Source of the DNA: Desulfosoma sp.
GTDB taxonomy: Bacteria; Desulfobacterota; Syntrophobacteria; Syntrophobacterales; DSM-9756
DNA length: 64,000 bases
Assembly: GCA_037481875.1 (NCBI GenBank)
Contig: JBBFKY010000001.1
Span: forward strand, 186,001 to 250,000
Direction of reading: 5' to 3'
Shown: piece after piece, positions 1 through 9,773 of the stretch
How the letters are laid out: each line of letters begins with the position of its first letter
Numbering within the stretch: the first letter of the stretch is position 1
The notes under the pieces: generated by a model
Told to the model about the DNA's origin: nothing
Seen by the model: only the letters and a program-made list of their open reading frames with translations
Databases searched by the model: none
Program-made: the position numbers and the translations under genes

Positions 1-50
1 GGACCGCAACAGGCGTGAACCAGAATCCTTTTTGTATCTTTAGGCTTCAC
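1..50 (-). CDS. queH: QueH-like epoxyqueuosine reductase, first 17 codons only
   Basis: Partial gene cut by the left window edge. A GTG at 48-50, preceded by AAGGAA at a spacing of 6, opens a frame reading MKPKDTKRILVHACCGP. A leading ILVHxCCxP segment is typical of QueH (DUF208), which reduces epoxyqueuosine to queuosine in tRNA; the paired cysteines are metal ligands in that family. It lies 18 bp downstream of mpl on the same strand and is probably co-transcribed. Only the N-terminus is visible, so the call rests on this short motif and its position. Confidence 0.5.
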   Translation of the reverse strand, partial: MKPKDTKRILVHACCG

Positions 51-68
51 GGCTCTTTCCTTATTTGT

Positions 69-1547
69 TCACTGTGAGGCCTTTTCGTTTTCAGCCTTTA
101 TGTGAGCCTTTTTTCCTTGTTCTTGCAAGGCCTGGCACAGCCCTGTGGGCACTCCGTCCATACTGCCGTTGCTCATGAGAAGCACAAGATCCCCGGAACG
201 AATGTGTTGGAGCAACCCAGGCACCACGGGTTCCCCTTCGCAAAAGAGGCGTGCAGGGATACCGCGTTCCTGGATTTTTCCAATCAGCTCTGCCGTGTCC
301 AGCCGCTCTTCCGCTGCAATGGTGTGAAAACCTGAGGGCTCTTTTATCCCCACCCAGGATGCTTCATCAAAAGCTTCAGCATATTCGTGCTGAAAAAAAC
401 GACGTCGACTGGAATTGGTGCGAGGTTCAAAGACGGCGAGCAGGCGTTGAGGAGCATAAAATGCACGAACAGCCTGAATCGTTTCTCGAACCGCTGTGGG
501 GTGATGTGCGAAATCATCAAGAACCACGACCCCGTTGGCCTTGTAGATCACCTCCTGACGTCTTTTCATGCCACCAAAGCCCCTGATGGCCTCTCGCACC
601 TGTTCCATGGGAACGTTCAAAAGCCGGCAGACGGCCATGGCGGCAAGAGTGTTCAGGGCGTTATGGCGCCCTGGTAGGGAAGAGCTGAAATGATGCCGAC
701 TACCGTCCGGGGAGGTCACGGCGAAGGTAACTGAGCCATTTCGGGCAGAAACTTCTTCCAACCGCCATTGGCATTGCCTGGACGTTCCGTACGTGATCAC
801 TGTCCCAGGACAGATGGTGGCGAGTTCAGCACAACGGGGATCGTCGGCATGGATCACAAGGAACCCGTCAGGAGGAATGAGGCGGCTCAGAGCCCGAAAC
901 GTCTCCATGACATGTTCCACGTCGCGATAGATGTCTGCATGGTCAAACTCAATGCTTGTCACCACGGCAATCCATGGCTTGTAGCGAAGGAATTTGGCAT
1001 GCTTGTCGAAAAAGGCGGTGTCGTATTCGTCGCCTTCCAAGATCATAAAGGGCCCTTGGCCTGTTCGGTAACTTCGACGCCAGGCTCCAACGAAACCACC
1101 CACAAAAACGGTCGGATCCAAGCCCACCTGTTCCAGAATCCAACCCAAAAGCCCCGTGGTGGTGGTTTTTCCGTGGGTGCCGCACACCACCAGGTTTTTA
1201 CGGCCCGGAAAGAAAAAGAGGTCCAAAGCTTGAGGCATGGAAAGAAGAGGAAGCCCCAGTTGGGCGGCTCGCTGCACTTCCGGATTGTCTTTGCGAATCA
1301 CGTTGCCAACAATAACGGCGTGCGGCTTTGCCACTTCAAGATTTCGAGGGTCCCATCCCGGCAGTATGGGAATGCTCTTTTCGGCCAAAAAGGTGCTCAT
1401 GGGAGGATAGACATGGGTATCCGAGCCCAGCACGTCATATCCCTCATCTTTGAGCATGGCTGCCAGAGTGCCCATGGCGATGCCGCAGATACCCATGAAA
1501 TAAAGGCTCTTAAACCGGCCTCTGTCGGCCTGCAGACTGCTTTGCAT
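69..1547 (-). CDS. mpl: UDP-N-acetylmuramate:L-alanyl-gamma-D-glutamyl-meso-diaminopimelate ligase
   Basis: A 492-residue Mur-ligase family protein. Near the N-terminus it has the MGICGIAMGTLAAML nucleotide-binding segment of MurC/Mpl, then the ATP P-loop GTHGKTTTT around residue 123, the GDEYDTAFFDK segment characteristic of Mpl, and FAHHPTAV further on. Mpl joins the recycled tripeptide L-Ala-gamma-D-Glu-mDAP to UDP-MurNAc in the cytoplasm, bypassing MurC/D/E. The length fits the family. It follows a serine hydrolase and an LD-carboxypeptidase on the same strand, which fits a peptidoglycan-recycling role. MurC is the main alternative, but the GDEYDTAFFDK segment and the neighbours favour Mpl. 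Confidence 0.9.
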   Translation of the reverse strand: MQSSLQADRGRFKSLYFMGICGIAMGTLAAMLKDEGYDVLGSDTHVYPPMSTFLAEKSIPILPGWDPRNLEVAKPHAVIVGNVIRKDNPEVQRAAQLGLPLLSMPQALDLFFFPGRKNLVVCGTHGKTTTTGLLGWILEQVGLDPTVFVGGFVGAWRRSYRTGQGPFMILEGDEYDTAFFDKHAKFLRYKPWIAVVTSIEFDHADIYRDVEHVMETFRALSRLIPPDGFLVIHADDPRCAELATICPGTVITYGTSRQCQWRLEEVSARNGSVTFAVTSPDGSRHHFSSSLPGRHNALNTLAAMAVCRLLNVPMEQVREAIRGFGGMKRRQEVIYKANGVVVLDDFAHHPTAVRETIQAVRAFYAPQRLLAVFEPRTNSSRRRFFQHEYAEAFDEASWVGIKEPSGFHTIAAEERLDTAELIGKIQERGIPARLFCEGEPVVPGLLQHIRSGDLVLLMSNGSMDGVPTGLCQALQEQGKKAHIKAENEKASQ

Positions 1548-1570
1548 CTATATCCTCCTCCATTCGAACT

Positions 1571-2650
1571 CTAGAATGGTTCCTTCATGTGTAGCATTAC
1601 CTCCATGACGGTATCGTGGAAAAGAGGCCGAAAGACTCGAATGCGTTCATCATGGCGGTGCGGGTGAACGCGGTTGGTCAAAAGGATGACCATGATCTCT
1701 TGATCCAGATCCATCCAAAAGGATGTTCCCGTAAACCCCAGATGCCCGACAGTGTTTGAAGAAAAGTATCGGCCTGCACTGGAGCCATGGCTGCTGGGGG
1801 TATCAAAGGCAAGGCGCCACTTATCTTGAAAGAGGGAAATTCTCTTTTGAGACCATTCCCAGACATCTCGTGCGGTGCCGAATAACCCGGCATGGCCGCT
1901 GACACCTTGAAGGCAATAGGCGTTTTCATCATGCACTTCCCCTTGAAGCAAGCGGCCACGCCACGGGCAATATTCCGTTGCCACGCACATCTCCTTGGGA
2001 TGCTTTGAAGGGGACGGACCGTGATGTGTCCCCTTCATTTCGGGAAAAGCCCCGAGTCGGCGATATCCAAGGTTCCAGGACACTTGATCAGGTCGCACAA
2101 GATCCTCAAACAACACATCCAAAGGCGAATCTGTCAACTCCTCCAAGATCCATCCCAAAAGCATATACCCCAGATCGCTGTAAAGGCGTTCGGTGCCCGG
2201 CTTGGTGATCAAGGGCTCGCATAGGACCCATTCCATGAGAGTGTCTTTACGGTGTTGCGGATGGACGTGAACAAGTTCTCGAAAGTAAGGCTTGTAGGCG
2301 GGCAGCCCAGATCGGTGGGAAAGAAGCTGTTCTATGGTTAGAGATTTCTTGTCCTTTGGAATCCGTCGTGATGGAAAAATTCGATGGAGGCAGTCGTGGC
2401 TTTTGAGGCGGCCTTCTCGGGCAAGTGTCATCACGAGCGTAGCCGTAGCCATCGGTTTGGTCAGGGAAGCCAGGTCAAACAAAGTGAATGGAGTGACGGG
2501 TTTGGCCTTGTCACCAAAAAAGGTGGTTCCCCAGCACCGTGAAAAGACTAAGGTATTTTTTCGGCTCACGAGTGCACTTGCTCCCGAAAAAACCTTTTGG
2601 GCTATGGCCGATTCTACAAGGTTCGAGAGCCTGTTTTCCAGGATTGTCAT
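1571..2650 (-). CDS. Serine hydrolase, beta-lactamase/D-aminopeptidase (class C) family
   Basis: A 359-residue protein of the class C beta-lactamase fold. The nucleophile motif SxxK appears as ASLTKPMA near residue 64 and a Tyr motif as YSDLGYM. GFTGTSF near the C-terminus sits where the KTG/HTG strand is expected. No signal peptide is visible, so it may act in the cytoplasm. Its start overlaps the stop of the LD-carboxypeptidase gene by 4 bp (ATGA), indicating translational coupling. In this context a peptidase or esterase acting on muropeptides or amino-acid amides is more likely than a true beta-lactamase. The substrate is not determinable from sequence. Confidence 0.8.
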   Translation of the reverse strand: MTILENRLSNLVESAIAQKVFSGASALVSRKNTLVFSRCWGTTFFGDKAKPVTPFTLFDLASLTKPMATATLVMTLAREGRLKSHDCLHRIFPSRRIPKDKKSLTIEQLLSHRSGLPAYKPYFRELVHVHPQHRKDTLMEWVLCEPLITKPGTERLYSDLGYMLLGWILEELTDSPLDVLFEDLVRPDQVSWNLGYRRLGAFPEMKGTHHGPSPSKHPKEMCVATEYCPWRGRLLQGEVHDENAYCLQGVSGHAGLFGTARDVWEWSQKRISLFQDKWRLAFDTPSSHGSSAGRYFSSNTVGHLGFTGTSFWMDLDQEIMVILLTNRVHPHRHDERIRVFRPLFHDTVMEVMLHMKEPF

Positions 2651-3585
2651 GATTCGATGAAAGGCGTTTCGGTGATTTGGAAATGCTGCGCTTTGGTGTC
2701 CAGCATGTAAAGGGCGCCGAGGGGCAGGACATGGTTCGGACGGTCGTGCCCAAAGGGCATATCCATGATTGTGGGAACGTGGCGGGCAAGCACATGCTCG
2801 CGCAAAAGGATTCGAATTTCTTCAGGATCCCCGCAGTTCACAAAGGAACCACATATGACACCTCGCACGGCATCAAAGACACCGGCATGGGCGAGATGGA
2901 CCAGCATTCGGTCAATGCGGTAGGGGGCTTCGTTTTTTTCTTCCAGAAATAACAGGGCTCCCTCAAAGGTGGGGGCAAAAGGCGTTCCAAGAAGATGTGT
3001 CAAACAAGTAAGATTTCCCCCCACAAGATGGCCGCTCACTCTGCCTGGGTAGAGAACCTGATTGGCTTCAAAAGGCCATGAAAAGGGCTTGTGGCCTTGC
3101 AAAAATGCGAGAGTTTCCAAACATTCCTCAGGATTATCCGCCCATTCCAAGGCGTTGGGTCCGTGAAAAGTGATCCAGCCGGTCATGGATTCCAAGGCTG
3201 CATGAAGAAAAGACACATCACTGTAACCGAGAAAAATTTTACACATCCCATGCCAGCTGGAAAAAGGTATGCGTGTTAGCAACCGACTGCACCCGTAGCC
3301 TCCACGTAAGCAAAAAACGGCGTCAATTGCAGGATCCGTCAGAGCAACCCACAAGTCCTGGGCTCGATGAGCATCTTCCCCGGCCATATAGCGCCAATGT
3401 TCTAAAACATGGTCCCCCACCTGAACCCTGTAGCCCAGTTTTTCCAGACAGGTTTGGATACGAGGGACGACCGCTCCTGGAAAAGTTCCTGCCGGTGCGA
3501 CCAAGGCAACGGTCATTCCTGGCTGCAGGCGACGCGGTTTGTGAACAGGGGCGCTGGGGACTCGGCGATAACGCTGCACAGGCAT
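2647..3585 (-). CDS. ldcA: LD-carboxypeptidase (peptidase S66 family)
   Basis: About 312 residues with the S66 signatures: an N-terminal LVAPAG segment, AVFCLRGGYGCSRLL, and the nucleophile context GYSDVSFLHAAL. LdcA removes the terminal D-Ala from L-Ala-D-Glu-mDAP-D-Ala during peptidoglycan recycling, giving the tripeptide that Mpl uses. The start is uncertain. The ATG at 3585 lies just past the coaX stop; an in-frame TTG at 3609 would overlap coaX by 20 bp. Neither has a well-placed ribosome-binding site, so coupling to coaX translation is likely. The gene runs directly into the serine hydrolase gene. Confidence 0.85.
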   Translation of the reverse strand: MPVQRYRRVPSAPVHKPRRLQPGMTVALVAPAGTFPGAVVPRIQTCLEKLGYRVQVGDHVLEHWRYMAGEDAHRAQDLWVALTDPAIDAVFCLRGGYGCSRLLTRIPFSSWHGMCKIFLGYSDVSFLHAALESMTGWITFHGPNALEWADNPEECLETLAFLQGHKPFSWPFEANQVLYPGRVSGHLVGGNLTCLTHLLGTPFAPTFEGALLFLEEKNEAPYRIDRMLVHLAHAGVFDAVRGVICGSFVNCGDPEEIRILLREHVLARHVPTIMDMPFGHDRPNHVLPLGALYMLDTKAQHFQITETPFIES

Positions 3586-3589
3586 GGTG

Positions 3590-4360
3590 TCAGCGACGAT
3601 TCCTTTCAAAGAGGATTTTCAGGCCCTTGAGGGTAAGAAAATCGTCGACTTTTTCAATGGCGGGACACTCGCTGGCTATCAAGGGAGCGAGACCTCCCGT
3701 GGCCACCACCGTAAGAGGTTTCTGAATTTCCCTTTTCATTCTAGCAATGATGCCTTCCACCAACCCTGCATACCCGTAAACGATACCGGCGTTCATGGAG
3801 GCGATGGTGTTCTTGGCAAGAATAGACTTGGGTTTGGCAAAGATTTCCACGCGAGGCAGCTTGGATGCCTTTTGGAACAGGGCTTCACAGGAAATGAGAA
3901 TCCCAGGACAGATGACCCCGCCCATGTATTCCCCTCGTTCAGAGACATAATCAAATGTCGTGGCCGTACCGAAATCCACAACAATGACGGCCGAATGAAA
4001 CGCTTCGTAAGCGGCGACCGCGTTGACGATGCGGTCGGCTCCCACTTCCTTGGGATTGTCATAGAGAATGGGCATGCCGGTACGAATGCCGGGACCTACC
4101 ACGAGCGGCTCCGTTTGAAAGTACTTCTGGCAAAACCCTTCGATATGGTTCAGCACAGGAGGCACGACACTGGAGACAATCACATCGGTGACGACATTAA
4201 GGGACAATCCTTGAGTTTCCAGCAGGTTCTTGAGCAAAATGCCGTATTCGTCCACGGTCATGTGCACTTCCGTGCGAATGCGCCAGTCGTGAGCCAGGGT
4301 GTCCTCATCAAAAAGGCCGAGGACCGTGTTGGTGTTCCCTACATCCATGACCAGAAGCAT
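3590..4360 (-). CDS. coaX: Type III pantothenate kinase
   Basis: A 256-residue protein beginning [16 protein letters not shown], the phosphate-binding segment of type III pantothenate kinases, with [11 protein letters not shown] and GGVICPGI further in. It phosphorylates pantothenate in the first step of coenzyme A synthesis; the family requires a monovalent cation and is not feedback-inhibited by CoA. It lies 24 bp after glmM on the same strand and overlaps or abuts the LD-carboxypeptidase gene. Confidence 0.93.
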   Translation of the reverse strand: MLLVMDVGNTNTVLGLFDEDTLAHDWRIRTEVHMTVDEYGILLKNLLETQGLSLNVVTDVIVSSVVPPVLNHIEGFCQKYFQTEPLVVGPGIRTGMPILYDNPKEVGADRIVNAVAAYEAFHSAVIVVDFGTATTFDYVSERGEYMGGVICPGILISCEALFQKASKLPRVEIFAKPKSILAKNTIASMNAGIVYGYAGLVEGIIARMKREIQKPLTVVATGGLAPLIASECPAIEKVDDFLTLKGLKILFERNRR

Positions 4361-4384
4361 GGAGATTTTTTCCCCTCCAGGTGT

Positions 4385-5755
4385 TCAAGGCAGTGTTTGG
4401 AAATGATTGCAATGTTTGTCGATAAGTGTTGCGAGATCCTCCGCCAGTTCTTCAATGAGCTGCTCGTCTCGGCCTTCGATCATGATGCGAATGACCGGTT
4501 CCGTTCCGGAAGGTCGAATCAGGCAGCGCCCTTCGTTACCCAGGAGTTTTTCCACCTGTTCCACTCGATCCGTAAACTCGGGAATCTCTCGAAGGTTTCT
4601 TTTTTGAGCGACCTTCACGTTTTTCAGAGTTTGAGGGAATCGTTCCATGACCGTTTTAAGTTCCGAAAGAGGTTTGTCGGTTTCCAGCATGACGGAAAGA
4701 ACCTGCAAGGCGGAAAGAATGCCATCCCCTGTTGTGCTGTGGTCCATAAAAACGATATGTCCGGATTGTTCGCCGCCAAGATTGAGCTGGTCTTGGGTCA
4801 TGCGTTCCACCACATAGCGGTCTCCAACGGCGGTGCGAACCAGTGAAATGCCCATGTTTCGCAAAGCCACTTCCAATCCCATATTGCTCATGACCGTGGC
4901 CACGACCGTTCGTTTGCAGAGTCTTCCCTTCTCCGCGAGGTGCTTGGCACAAATGGCCATCACCTGATCCCCATCGAGAACTTCGCCTTTTTCGTCGGCC
5001 AGAATGACACGATCCGCATCGCCGTCAAAGGCGATGCCGATTTGAGCTTGATGTTCTCTGACGAGACGTGCCATGGTTTGCGGATGCAAAGCTCCGCAAC
5101 CGTCGTTGATGTTTTTTCCGTTAGGCCGATCTCCCGTCAGAATCACTTGGGCTCCAAGCTCTTCAAAGACGGAAGGAGCCACCTTATAGGCGGCGCCGTG
5201 GGCACAGTCGAGTACGATACGCATGCCCTCCAGAGTCTGGTTTCGAGGGAATGTGTTTTTCAGAAAGACGATGTATCGGCCTTGCGCATCGTCGATCCTT
5301 CGAGCTCGACCGATTTCCGCCACGTCAGGTCGAGGAAGCGATTCCACCTCACCGCTCAGCACGAGCCTTTCGATTTCGGTTTCCACATCATCGGGAAGCT
5401 TAAACCCCGTGTTAGCAAAGATTTTGATACCGTTATATTCGTAAGGATTATGGGATGCGGAAATGACAATGCCGGCATCGGCGCGCATGCTGGCGGTAAT
5501 GAAAGCGATACCGGGGGTGGGCAAGGGTCCTAAAAGCAGCACATCTACGCCCATGGCACAGATGCCCGCCGTCATGGCGTTTTCGATCATGTATCCGGAA
5601 AGGCGTGTGTCCTTGCCGATGACGATTTTGGGTCTACGGTGTCGGCTCTTGAAGAGGTACGCCGCGCCGATTCCCACTTTCATGGCGATATCTGTGGTCA
5701 TAGGATATTGATTGGCAATGCCTCGAATTCCATCTGTGCCGAAAAGTCTGTCCAT
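4385..5755 (-). CDS. glmM: Phosphoglucosamine mutase
   Basis: Starts [15 protein letters not shown], the standard GlmM N-terminus. The ATG at 5755 has GGAG at a spacing of 9; an upstream ATG would add an unlikely MRSCL. The phosphoserine loop is [14 protein letters not shown] near residue 100, the metal loop is AFDGDADRV, and the C-terminal phosphate-binding loop is [11 protein letters not shown]. About 456 residues. It converts glucosamine-6-P to glucosamine-1-P for UDP-GlcNAc synthesis. It lies 21 bp downstream of folP, the common folP-glmM order. Confidence 0.95.
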   Translation of the reverse strand: MDRLFGTDGIRGIANQYPMTTDIAMKVGIGAAYLFKSRHRRPKIVIGKDTRLSGYMIENAMTAGICAMGVDVLLLGPLPTPGIAFITASMRADAGIVISASHNPYEYNGIKIFANTGFKLPDDVETEIERLVLSGEVESLPRPDVAEIGRARRIDDAQGRYIVFLKNTFPRNQTLEGMRIVLDCAHGAAYKVAPSVFEELGAQVILTGDRPNGKNINDGCGALHPQTMARLVREHQAQIGIAFDGDADRVILADEKGEVLDGDQVMAICAKHLAEKGRLCKRTVVATVMSNMGLEVALRNMGISLVRTAVGDRYVVERMTQDQLNLGGEQSGHIVFMDHSTTGDGILSALQVLSVMLETDKPLSELKTVMERFPQTLKNVKVAQKRNLREIPEFTDRVEQVEKLLGNEGRCLIRPSGTEPVIRIMIEGRDEQLIEELAEDLATLIDKHCNHFQTLP

Positions 5756-5776
5756 GAGACAACTCCGCAAATTTTC

Positions 5777-6658
5777 TCAAGCTTCAGGATTTTCTATCCA
5801 AGCGCCGTTCCGTAAAGCATCGGCCATAAGCACGACGGGCCGGTGAAACGCCACGTCATGCACCCTGAGAATGTGGGCTCCTGCGGCAATGCCTAGAGTG
5901 TTCACAACGGCCGTTCCCAGCTCCCGTTCTTCCGTAGGAACGTTGAGCACACTGCCAATAAAGCGTTTTCGCGACGCTCCAAGAAGGATGGGGCGCTCCA
6001 AAACGGCCAAGGCGTCCAAATCTCGAATAAGTCGCAAATTATGGCTTACCGTTTTGCCAAAACCGATTCCGGGATCCACGATGATTTGGTTGCGATCGAT
6101 ACCCGCATTTGTGGCTACGGCTATGCGCTCTTCCAGAAAACGTATAATTTCAGAAAACAAAGCGTCGTAATGTGGCGACTGCTGCATGGTTTTGGGGGTG
6201 CCAAGCATGTGCATAAGGATGACAGGAACACCGAATTCGGCCGCGACGGCGCTCATCTCAGGGTCAAAGCGTAAGGCACTGACATCATTGATGAGGTCCG
6301 CACCGGCTTTGAGAGCCTGAAAGGCCACTTCAGCCTTGGTGGTGTCGATGGAGATGGGAATATCCGTATGGCTTCGAAGCTCTTCAATAACCGGAAGAAC
6401 ACGCCGAAGCTCTTCTTCCAAAGGCACGGGATCGGCAAAAGGCCGTGTGGACTCCCCTCCAATATCTAAAATATCTGCACCGGCGTGCACCAGCTCCAGA
6501 CCGTGGGATACCGCGGCATCCCGGCTCGCCCATTTGCCGCCGTCGGAAAAGGAATCCGGCGTGACGTTGACGATGCCCATGAGCAGGGTACGCTGTCCGA
6601 GAATCCATGGGCGAGATCGCAGCCTTAGATGGAAAACTGGACGCGGTCCCAAATTCAT
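5777..6658 (-). CDS. folP: Dihydropteroate synthase
   Basis: A 293-residue TIM-barrel protein. It has the signature [17 protein letters not shown] near residue 25, the [14 protein letters not shown] substrate loop, DPGIGFGKT and the C-terminal LRVHDV. It condenses p-aminobenzoate with the hydroxymethyl-dihydropterin diphosphate in folate synthesis. The start codon overlaps the ftsH stop by 4 bp (ATGA), so it is translationally coupled to ftsH, and glmM follows at 21 bp. Confidence 0.95.
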   Translation of the reverse strand: MNLGPRPVFHLRLRSRPWILGQRTLLMGIVNVTPDSFSDGGKWASRDAAVSHGLELVHAGADILDIGGESTRPFADPVPLEEELRRVLPVIEELRSHTDIPISIDTTKAEVAFQALKAGADLINDVSALRFDPEMSAVAAEFGVPVILMHMLGTPKTMQQSPHYDALFSEIIRFLEERIAVATNAGIDRNQIIVDPGIGFGKTVSHNLRLIRDLDALAVLERPILLGASRKRFIGSVLNVPTEERELGTAVVNTLGIAAGAHILRVHDVAFHRPVVLMADALRNGAWIENPEA

Positions 6659-8646
6659 TTGGCGTTGGCTCCAGAAGGTTTAGGACTCGATTCGGAAATA
6701 GGGGGCTCATTGGCGGGATCTTCTGTTGCAATCGAAGCCGACCTTTGCGCTTTTTCTTCGTCGGGCCGTGGCGAATTTTCTTCACCTTGACGTATCGAAG
6801 GTGAGAGCTTTTGGGTGGACGTTTCGTTCACCGAAGTCGATGGGGTCAGATCCGGTCGAAGTTCAGCGATGATCTTTTCGATATCCTGATTTTCCAGAGT
6901 CTCTTTCTCGAGTAAAGCCGCCGCCAGGGCTTCCAGCATCGCCCTATGCTTTTCTAAAAGATCTTTAGCTTTTTTATAGTTTTCCTCCACGAGTCGCCGT
7001 ACTTCCTGATCTATCTGAATGGCGGTCTGCTCGCTATAGTCTCGATGGTGTTGCACGATTTCTCGACCAAGAAAGACTTGGTCTTCCATTTTTCCAAAAC
7101 TCAGAGGTCCCATACGCTCGCTCATGCCCCATTCGCACACCATGCGTCGAGCCAGCTGTGTTGCCCTTTCTATATCATTGGAAGCTCCTGTTGTTTGATG
7201 GCCGAAGACGATTTCCTCGGCCGCTCGGCCGCCCATAAGAATGGCAATGGAGTTGAGCAGGTATTCTTTAGGGTAGGTGTGTCTTTCGTCTTGAGGCAAC
7301 TGCTGCGTCAATCCTAAGGCTCGTCCTCGAGGGATGATGGTAACTTTGTGCACGGGATCCGTTCCGGGCAGGAGCCTGGCCACCAGGGCATGTCCTGCTT
7401 CATGGTAGGCCGTGGTCCTTTTTTCCTCTTCACTCAGAATCATGCTCTTACGTTCCAGGCCCATCATGACCTTGTCTTTGGCTTCTTCAAAGTCAGCCAT
7501 CTCGATCTTGTCCTTATTTCGTCGAGCTGCCAGAAGAGCCGCTTCGTTGACAAGATTTTCAAGGTCAGCTCCAGAAAAGCCCGGGGTCCCCTTGGCCAGC
7601 GTTTTCACATCCACGTCTTCGGCAAGTGGTTTGCCTCTCAAGTGCACGGCCAAAATGCCTTCTCGGCCTCGAATGTCAGGAACAGGCACCACCACCTGCC
7701 GATCAAATCGACCGGGACGCAAAAGCGCCGGATCTAAAACGTCGGGACGGTTGGTTGCAGAAATCAAAATGACACCCTCGTTGGATTCAAAACCGTCCAT
7801 TTCCACGAGCAATTGGTTGAGGGTCTGTTCCCGCTCATCATGGCCACCGCCAAGACCTGCCCCTCGATGTCGTCCCACGGCGTCGATTTCATCGATAAAA
7901 ATGATGCAGGGGGCAAATTTCTTACCCTGCATGAAAAGATCTCGCACACGAGATGCCCCGACACCGACGAACATTTCCACGAAATCGGAGCCGCTGATGC
8001 TGAAAAAGGGAACGCCTGCTTCCCCGGCGATGGCTCGAGCCAAAAGGGTTTTACCCGTACCCGGAGCCCCGACCAGAAGCACGCCTTTGGGAATGCGCCC
8101 CCCAAGGCGTGTGAATTTCTTGGGATCTTTGAGGAATTCGACAATTTCCTGAAGTTCTTCTTTAGCTTCGTCGATGCCGGCCACATCCTGAAAGGTGACT
8201 TTCCGCGCATCCTCGCTCAACAGCCGGGCCCTGCTCTTTCCAAAGCTCATGGCTTTTCCGCCGCCCATCTGCATTTGGCGCATGAAAAAAATCCAAACGC
8301 CGATAAGCAGCAGCATGGGAAACCAACTAATCAAAATGGTCATGTACCAAGGGGATTCTTCCTTGGGTTTTGCTTGAATCTCAATGCCACGCTCCCTGAG
8401 AATGCGAATGAGATCAGGGTCTTGGGGTGCATAGGTGCGAAAAGGGCTTCCGTTCACATAGACACCGAGAATATGGTCTCCTTGAATGGTTACCTGTGCC
8501 ACTTCCCCTTTGCGCACGGCATCCAGAAACTGACTGTAGGTGGTTTCCAGACGCGATGTCTGCGGTTGATTGAACATGTTGAAAAGCAAAATGACCATGA
8601 GGCTGATGACCAGCCACAAGGCGAGATTCTTATAAAAAGGGCTCAA
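6655..8646 (-). CDS. ftsH: ATP-dependent zinc metalloprotease FtsH
   Basis: A membrane-bound AAA+ protease of about 663 residues. Start: a TTG at 8644-8646 preceded by AGGAGG at a spacing of 5 gives the N-terminus [10 protein letters not shown]. An ATG at 8688 would put a poor extension before the first transmembrane segment and overlap a candidate promoter, so it is rejected. Order: TM1 (residues about 5-24), periplasmic domain, TM2 (about 97-120), Walker A GAPGTGKT, Walker B IIFIDEID, second region of homology ending LRPGRFDRQ, and zinc site HEAGH near residue 415. It degrades misfolded membrane proteins and short-lived regulators. It heads ftsH-folP-glmM-coaX. Confidence 0.96.
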   Translation of the reverse strand: MSPFYKNLALWLVISLMVILLFNMFNQPQTSRLETTYSQFLDAVRKGEVAQVTIQGDHILGVYVNGSPFRTYAPQDPDLIRILRERGIEIQAKPKEESPWYMTILISWFPMLLLIGVWIFFMRQMQMGGGKAMSFGKSRARLLSEDARKVTFQDVAGIDEAKEELQEIVEFLKDPKKFTRLGGRIPKGVLLVGAPGTGKTLLARAIAGEAGVPFFSISGSDFVEMFVGVGASRVRDLFMQGKKFAPCIIFIDEIDAVGRHRGAGLGGGHDEREQTLNQLLVEMDGFESNEGVILISATNRPDVLDPALLRPGRFDRQVVVPVPDIRGREGILAVHLRGKPLAEDVDVKTLAKGTPGFSGADLENLVNEAALLAARRNKDKIEMADFEEAKDKVMMGLERKSMILSEEEKRTTAYHEAGHALVARLLPGTDPVHKVTIIPRGRALGLTQQLPQDERHTYPKEYLLNSIAILMGGRAAEEIVFGHQTTGASNDIERATQLARRMVCEWGMSERMGPLSFGKMEDQVFLGREIVQHHRDYSEQTAIQIDQEVRRLVEENYKKAKDLLEKHRAMLEALAAALLEKETLENQDIEKIIAELRPDLTPSTSVNETSTQKLSPSIRQGEENSPRPDEEKAQRSASIATEDPANEPPISESSPKPSGANAK

Positions 8647-8669
8647 GGTTTCCTCCTCTGTCGCGACCC

Positions 8670-8698
8670 CGCATAGCGATGGTCGCAAAGGTCGTCAA
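8670..8698 (-). promoter_or_regulatory. Candidate sigma-70 promoter for ftsH
   Basis: On the minus strand TTGACG (8693-8698) is followed after 17 bp by TATGCG (8670-8675). The -35 box is strong and the -10 box is weak (3 of 6). It would give a short leader carrying the AGGAGG site of the TTG start at 8646. Its place in the gap between the upstream hypothetical gene and ftsH supports it. Confidence 0.4.
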
Positions 8699-8771
8699 AC
8701 TTCGGAATGGCCGCCCAATTCAGGCGGTATTGTCCAAATTTAACACTCTGGGCCGCCTCTGTGAACTGTCT

Positions 8772-9773
8772 TTATGGTTGAGACTTCTCAAGCTTGTCGA
8801 GCCCTTTTTTATACCAGGTTTCACCCCGACGTGTTCGAAAAGGTGCCATCACGGAGGTGTCCTCCGCCGAGATTTGCACGGCTTGGAGAAGAACACGGAT
8901 TTTTACAGCAGAATCCAACCCGGGCAAGTCACACACAAAGGCTACCCAGGCGCGGAATGTTTCTTCACGTCGTTGGGGGTCTTCTGAGACACAAAGGGCG
9001 TGAAGCTTCAAACATACAAGCACCAGGTCCCTTTCTTCGTCATCGGCAAAACTGTGTTGCCCATATAGACGAATGGCTTCCTTGCCTACCTCATGGATCA
9101 TGGCGATGGTAAACCAGCGCACCAGCCATTGTAGGGTTTCTTTCGATAATTCCTTACTGAGCCAATAGAATGGATTTTTCCAGTTCTTGATGTGCCAAAG
9201 CACCTTTGCCGCTCTGTAGAGCTTTTTATGCCTTTTCAACGACTGCACCAGGGACGATTCGTTCACACGTCGATAGGTTTTGTAAAGGGCGCGATAATGC
9301 CCGATAGGTCGGCTGGAAAGAAGCCGAAAAGGCCCTCGTTGCACGATGTTTTCCAAACGGGCTGTAGTGCGTCGGGAAAGAGCGAGAAGATCTCTCAAGG
9401 TAGCCTGATAAGGGGCTTCTTCCTTGTCTGGATGGTAGACGGAGGCGATGGTGCGGACAATCTCTTGAGCTTGAGCAAGGATAGAGTCAAAAGAAAAAGT
9501 GATGTCCTGATCAGGCATGGCCCAGACTTTTCGGCGCAGATCTTTAAGATAGGCGAGAGCGGCTTGATCTTTTTCGTTTAAACAAGTTTCGTCGAGAAAG
9601 CTGAAAGCTTCTTCTGTCGTTTCTTCCAGCGCGGATTGCCAATGGCGGCGCAAGCGCTTGCGCATCCAATAGACGAGCGCAAGAGAAAAAGCCGTCAGGA
9701 GTGCAAGGAGAAGGCTGACAGGATGAGCTGCCGCAAGGTCATAAACGAAGCGAAGGGCTTCATGCCAGGTCAT
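8772..9773 (-). CDS. Membrane-anchored protein of unknown function
   Basis: About 333 residues from the ATG at 9773, beginning MTWHEALRFV. A single transmembrane segment lies near residues 18-36 (SLLLALLTAFSLALVYW), followed by a very basic patch (RKRLRRHW). The topology is probably a short N-terminus outside and a large, charged, mostly helical domain in the cytoplasm. No catalytic motif is recognisable. It overlaps the end of the RdgC-like gene by 14 bp, so the two are coupled. A longer frame starts at 9812, but its extra residues lie within the upstream gene. Confidence 0.6.
   Translation of the reverse strand: MTWHEALRFVYDLAAAHPVSLLLALLTAFSLALVYWMRKRLRRHWQSALEETTEEAFSFLDETCLNEKDQAALAYLKDLRRKVWAMPDQDITFSFDSILAQAQEIVRTIASVYHPDKEEAPYQATLRDLLALSRRTTARLENIVQRGPFRLLSSRPIGHYRALYKTYRRVNESSLVQSLKRHKKLYRAAKVLWHIKNWKNPFYWLSKELSKETLQWLVRWFTIAMIHEVGKEAIRLYGQHSFADDEERDLVLVCLKLHALCVSEDPQRREETFRAWVAFVCDLPGLDSAVKIRVLLQAVQISAEDTSVMAPFRTRRGETWYKKGLDKLEKSQP

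Noticed and set aside
768-1574. 268-codon plus-strand frame opposite mpl
   Set aside because: It mirrors the conserved Mpl frame in antisense; no ribosome-binding site and no recognisable protein features.
3584-4846. 420-codon plus-strand frame across coaX and glmM
   Set aside because: It spans two strongly conserved minus-strand genes. Such long antisense frames are usual in GC-rich genes, and its composition (His/Phe/Arg-rich) does not look like a protein.
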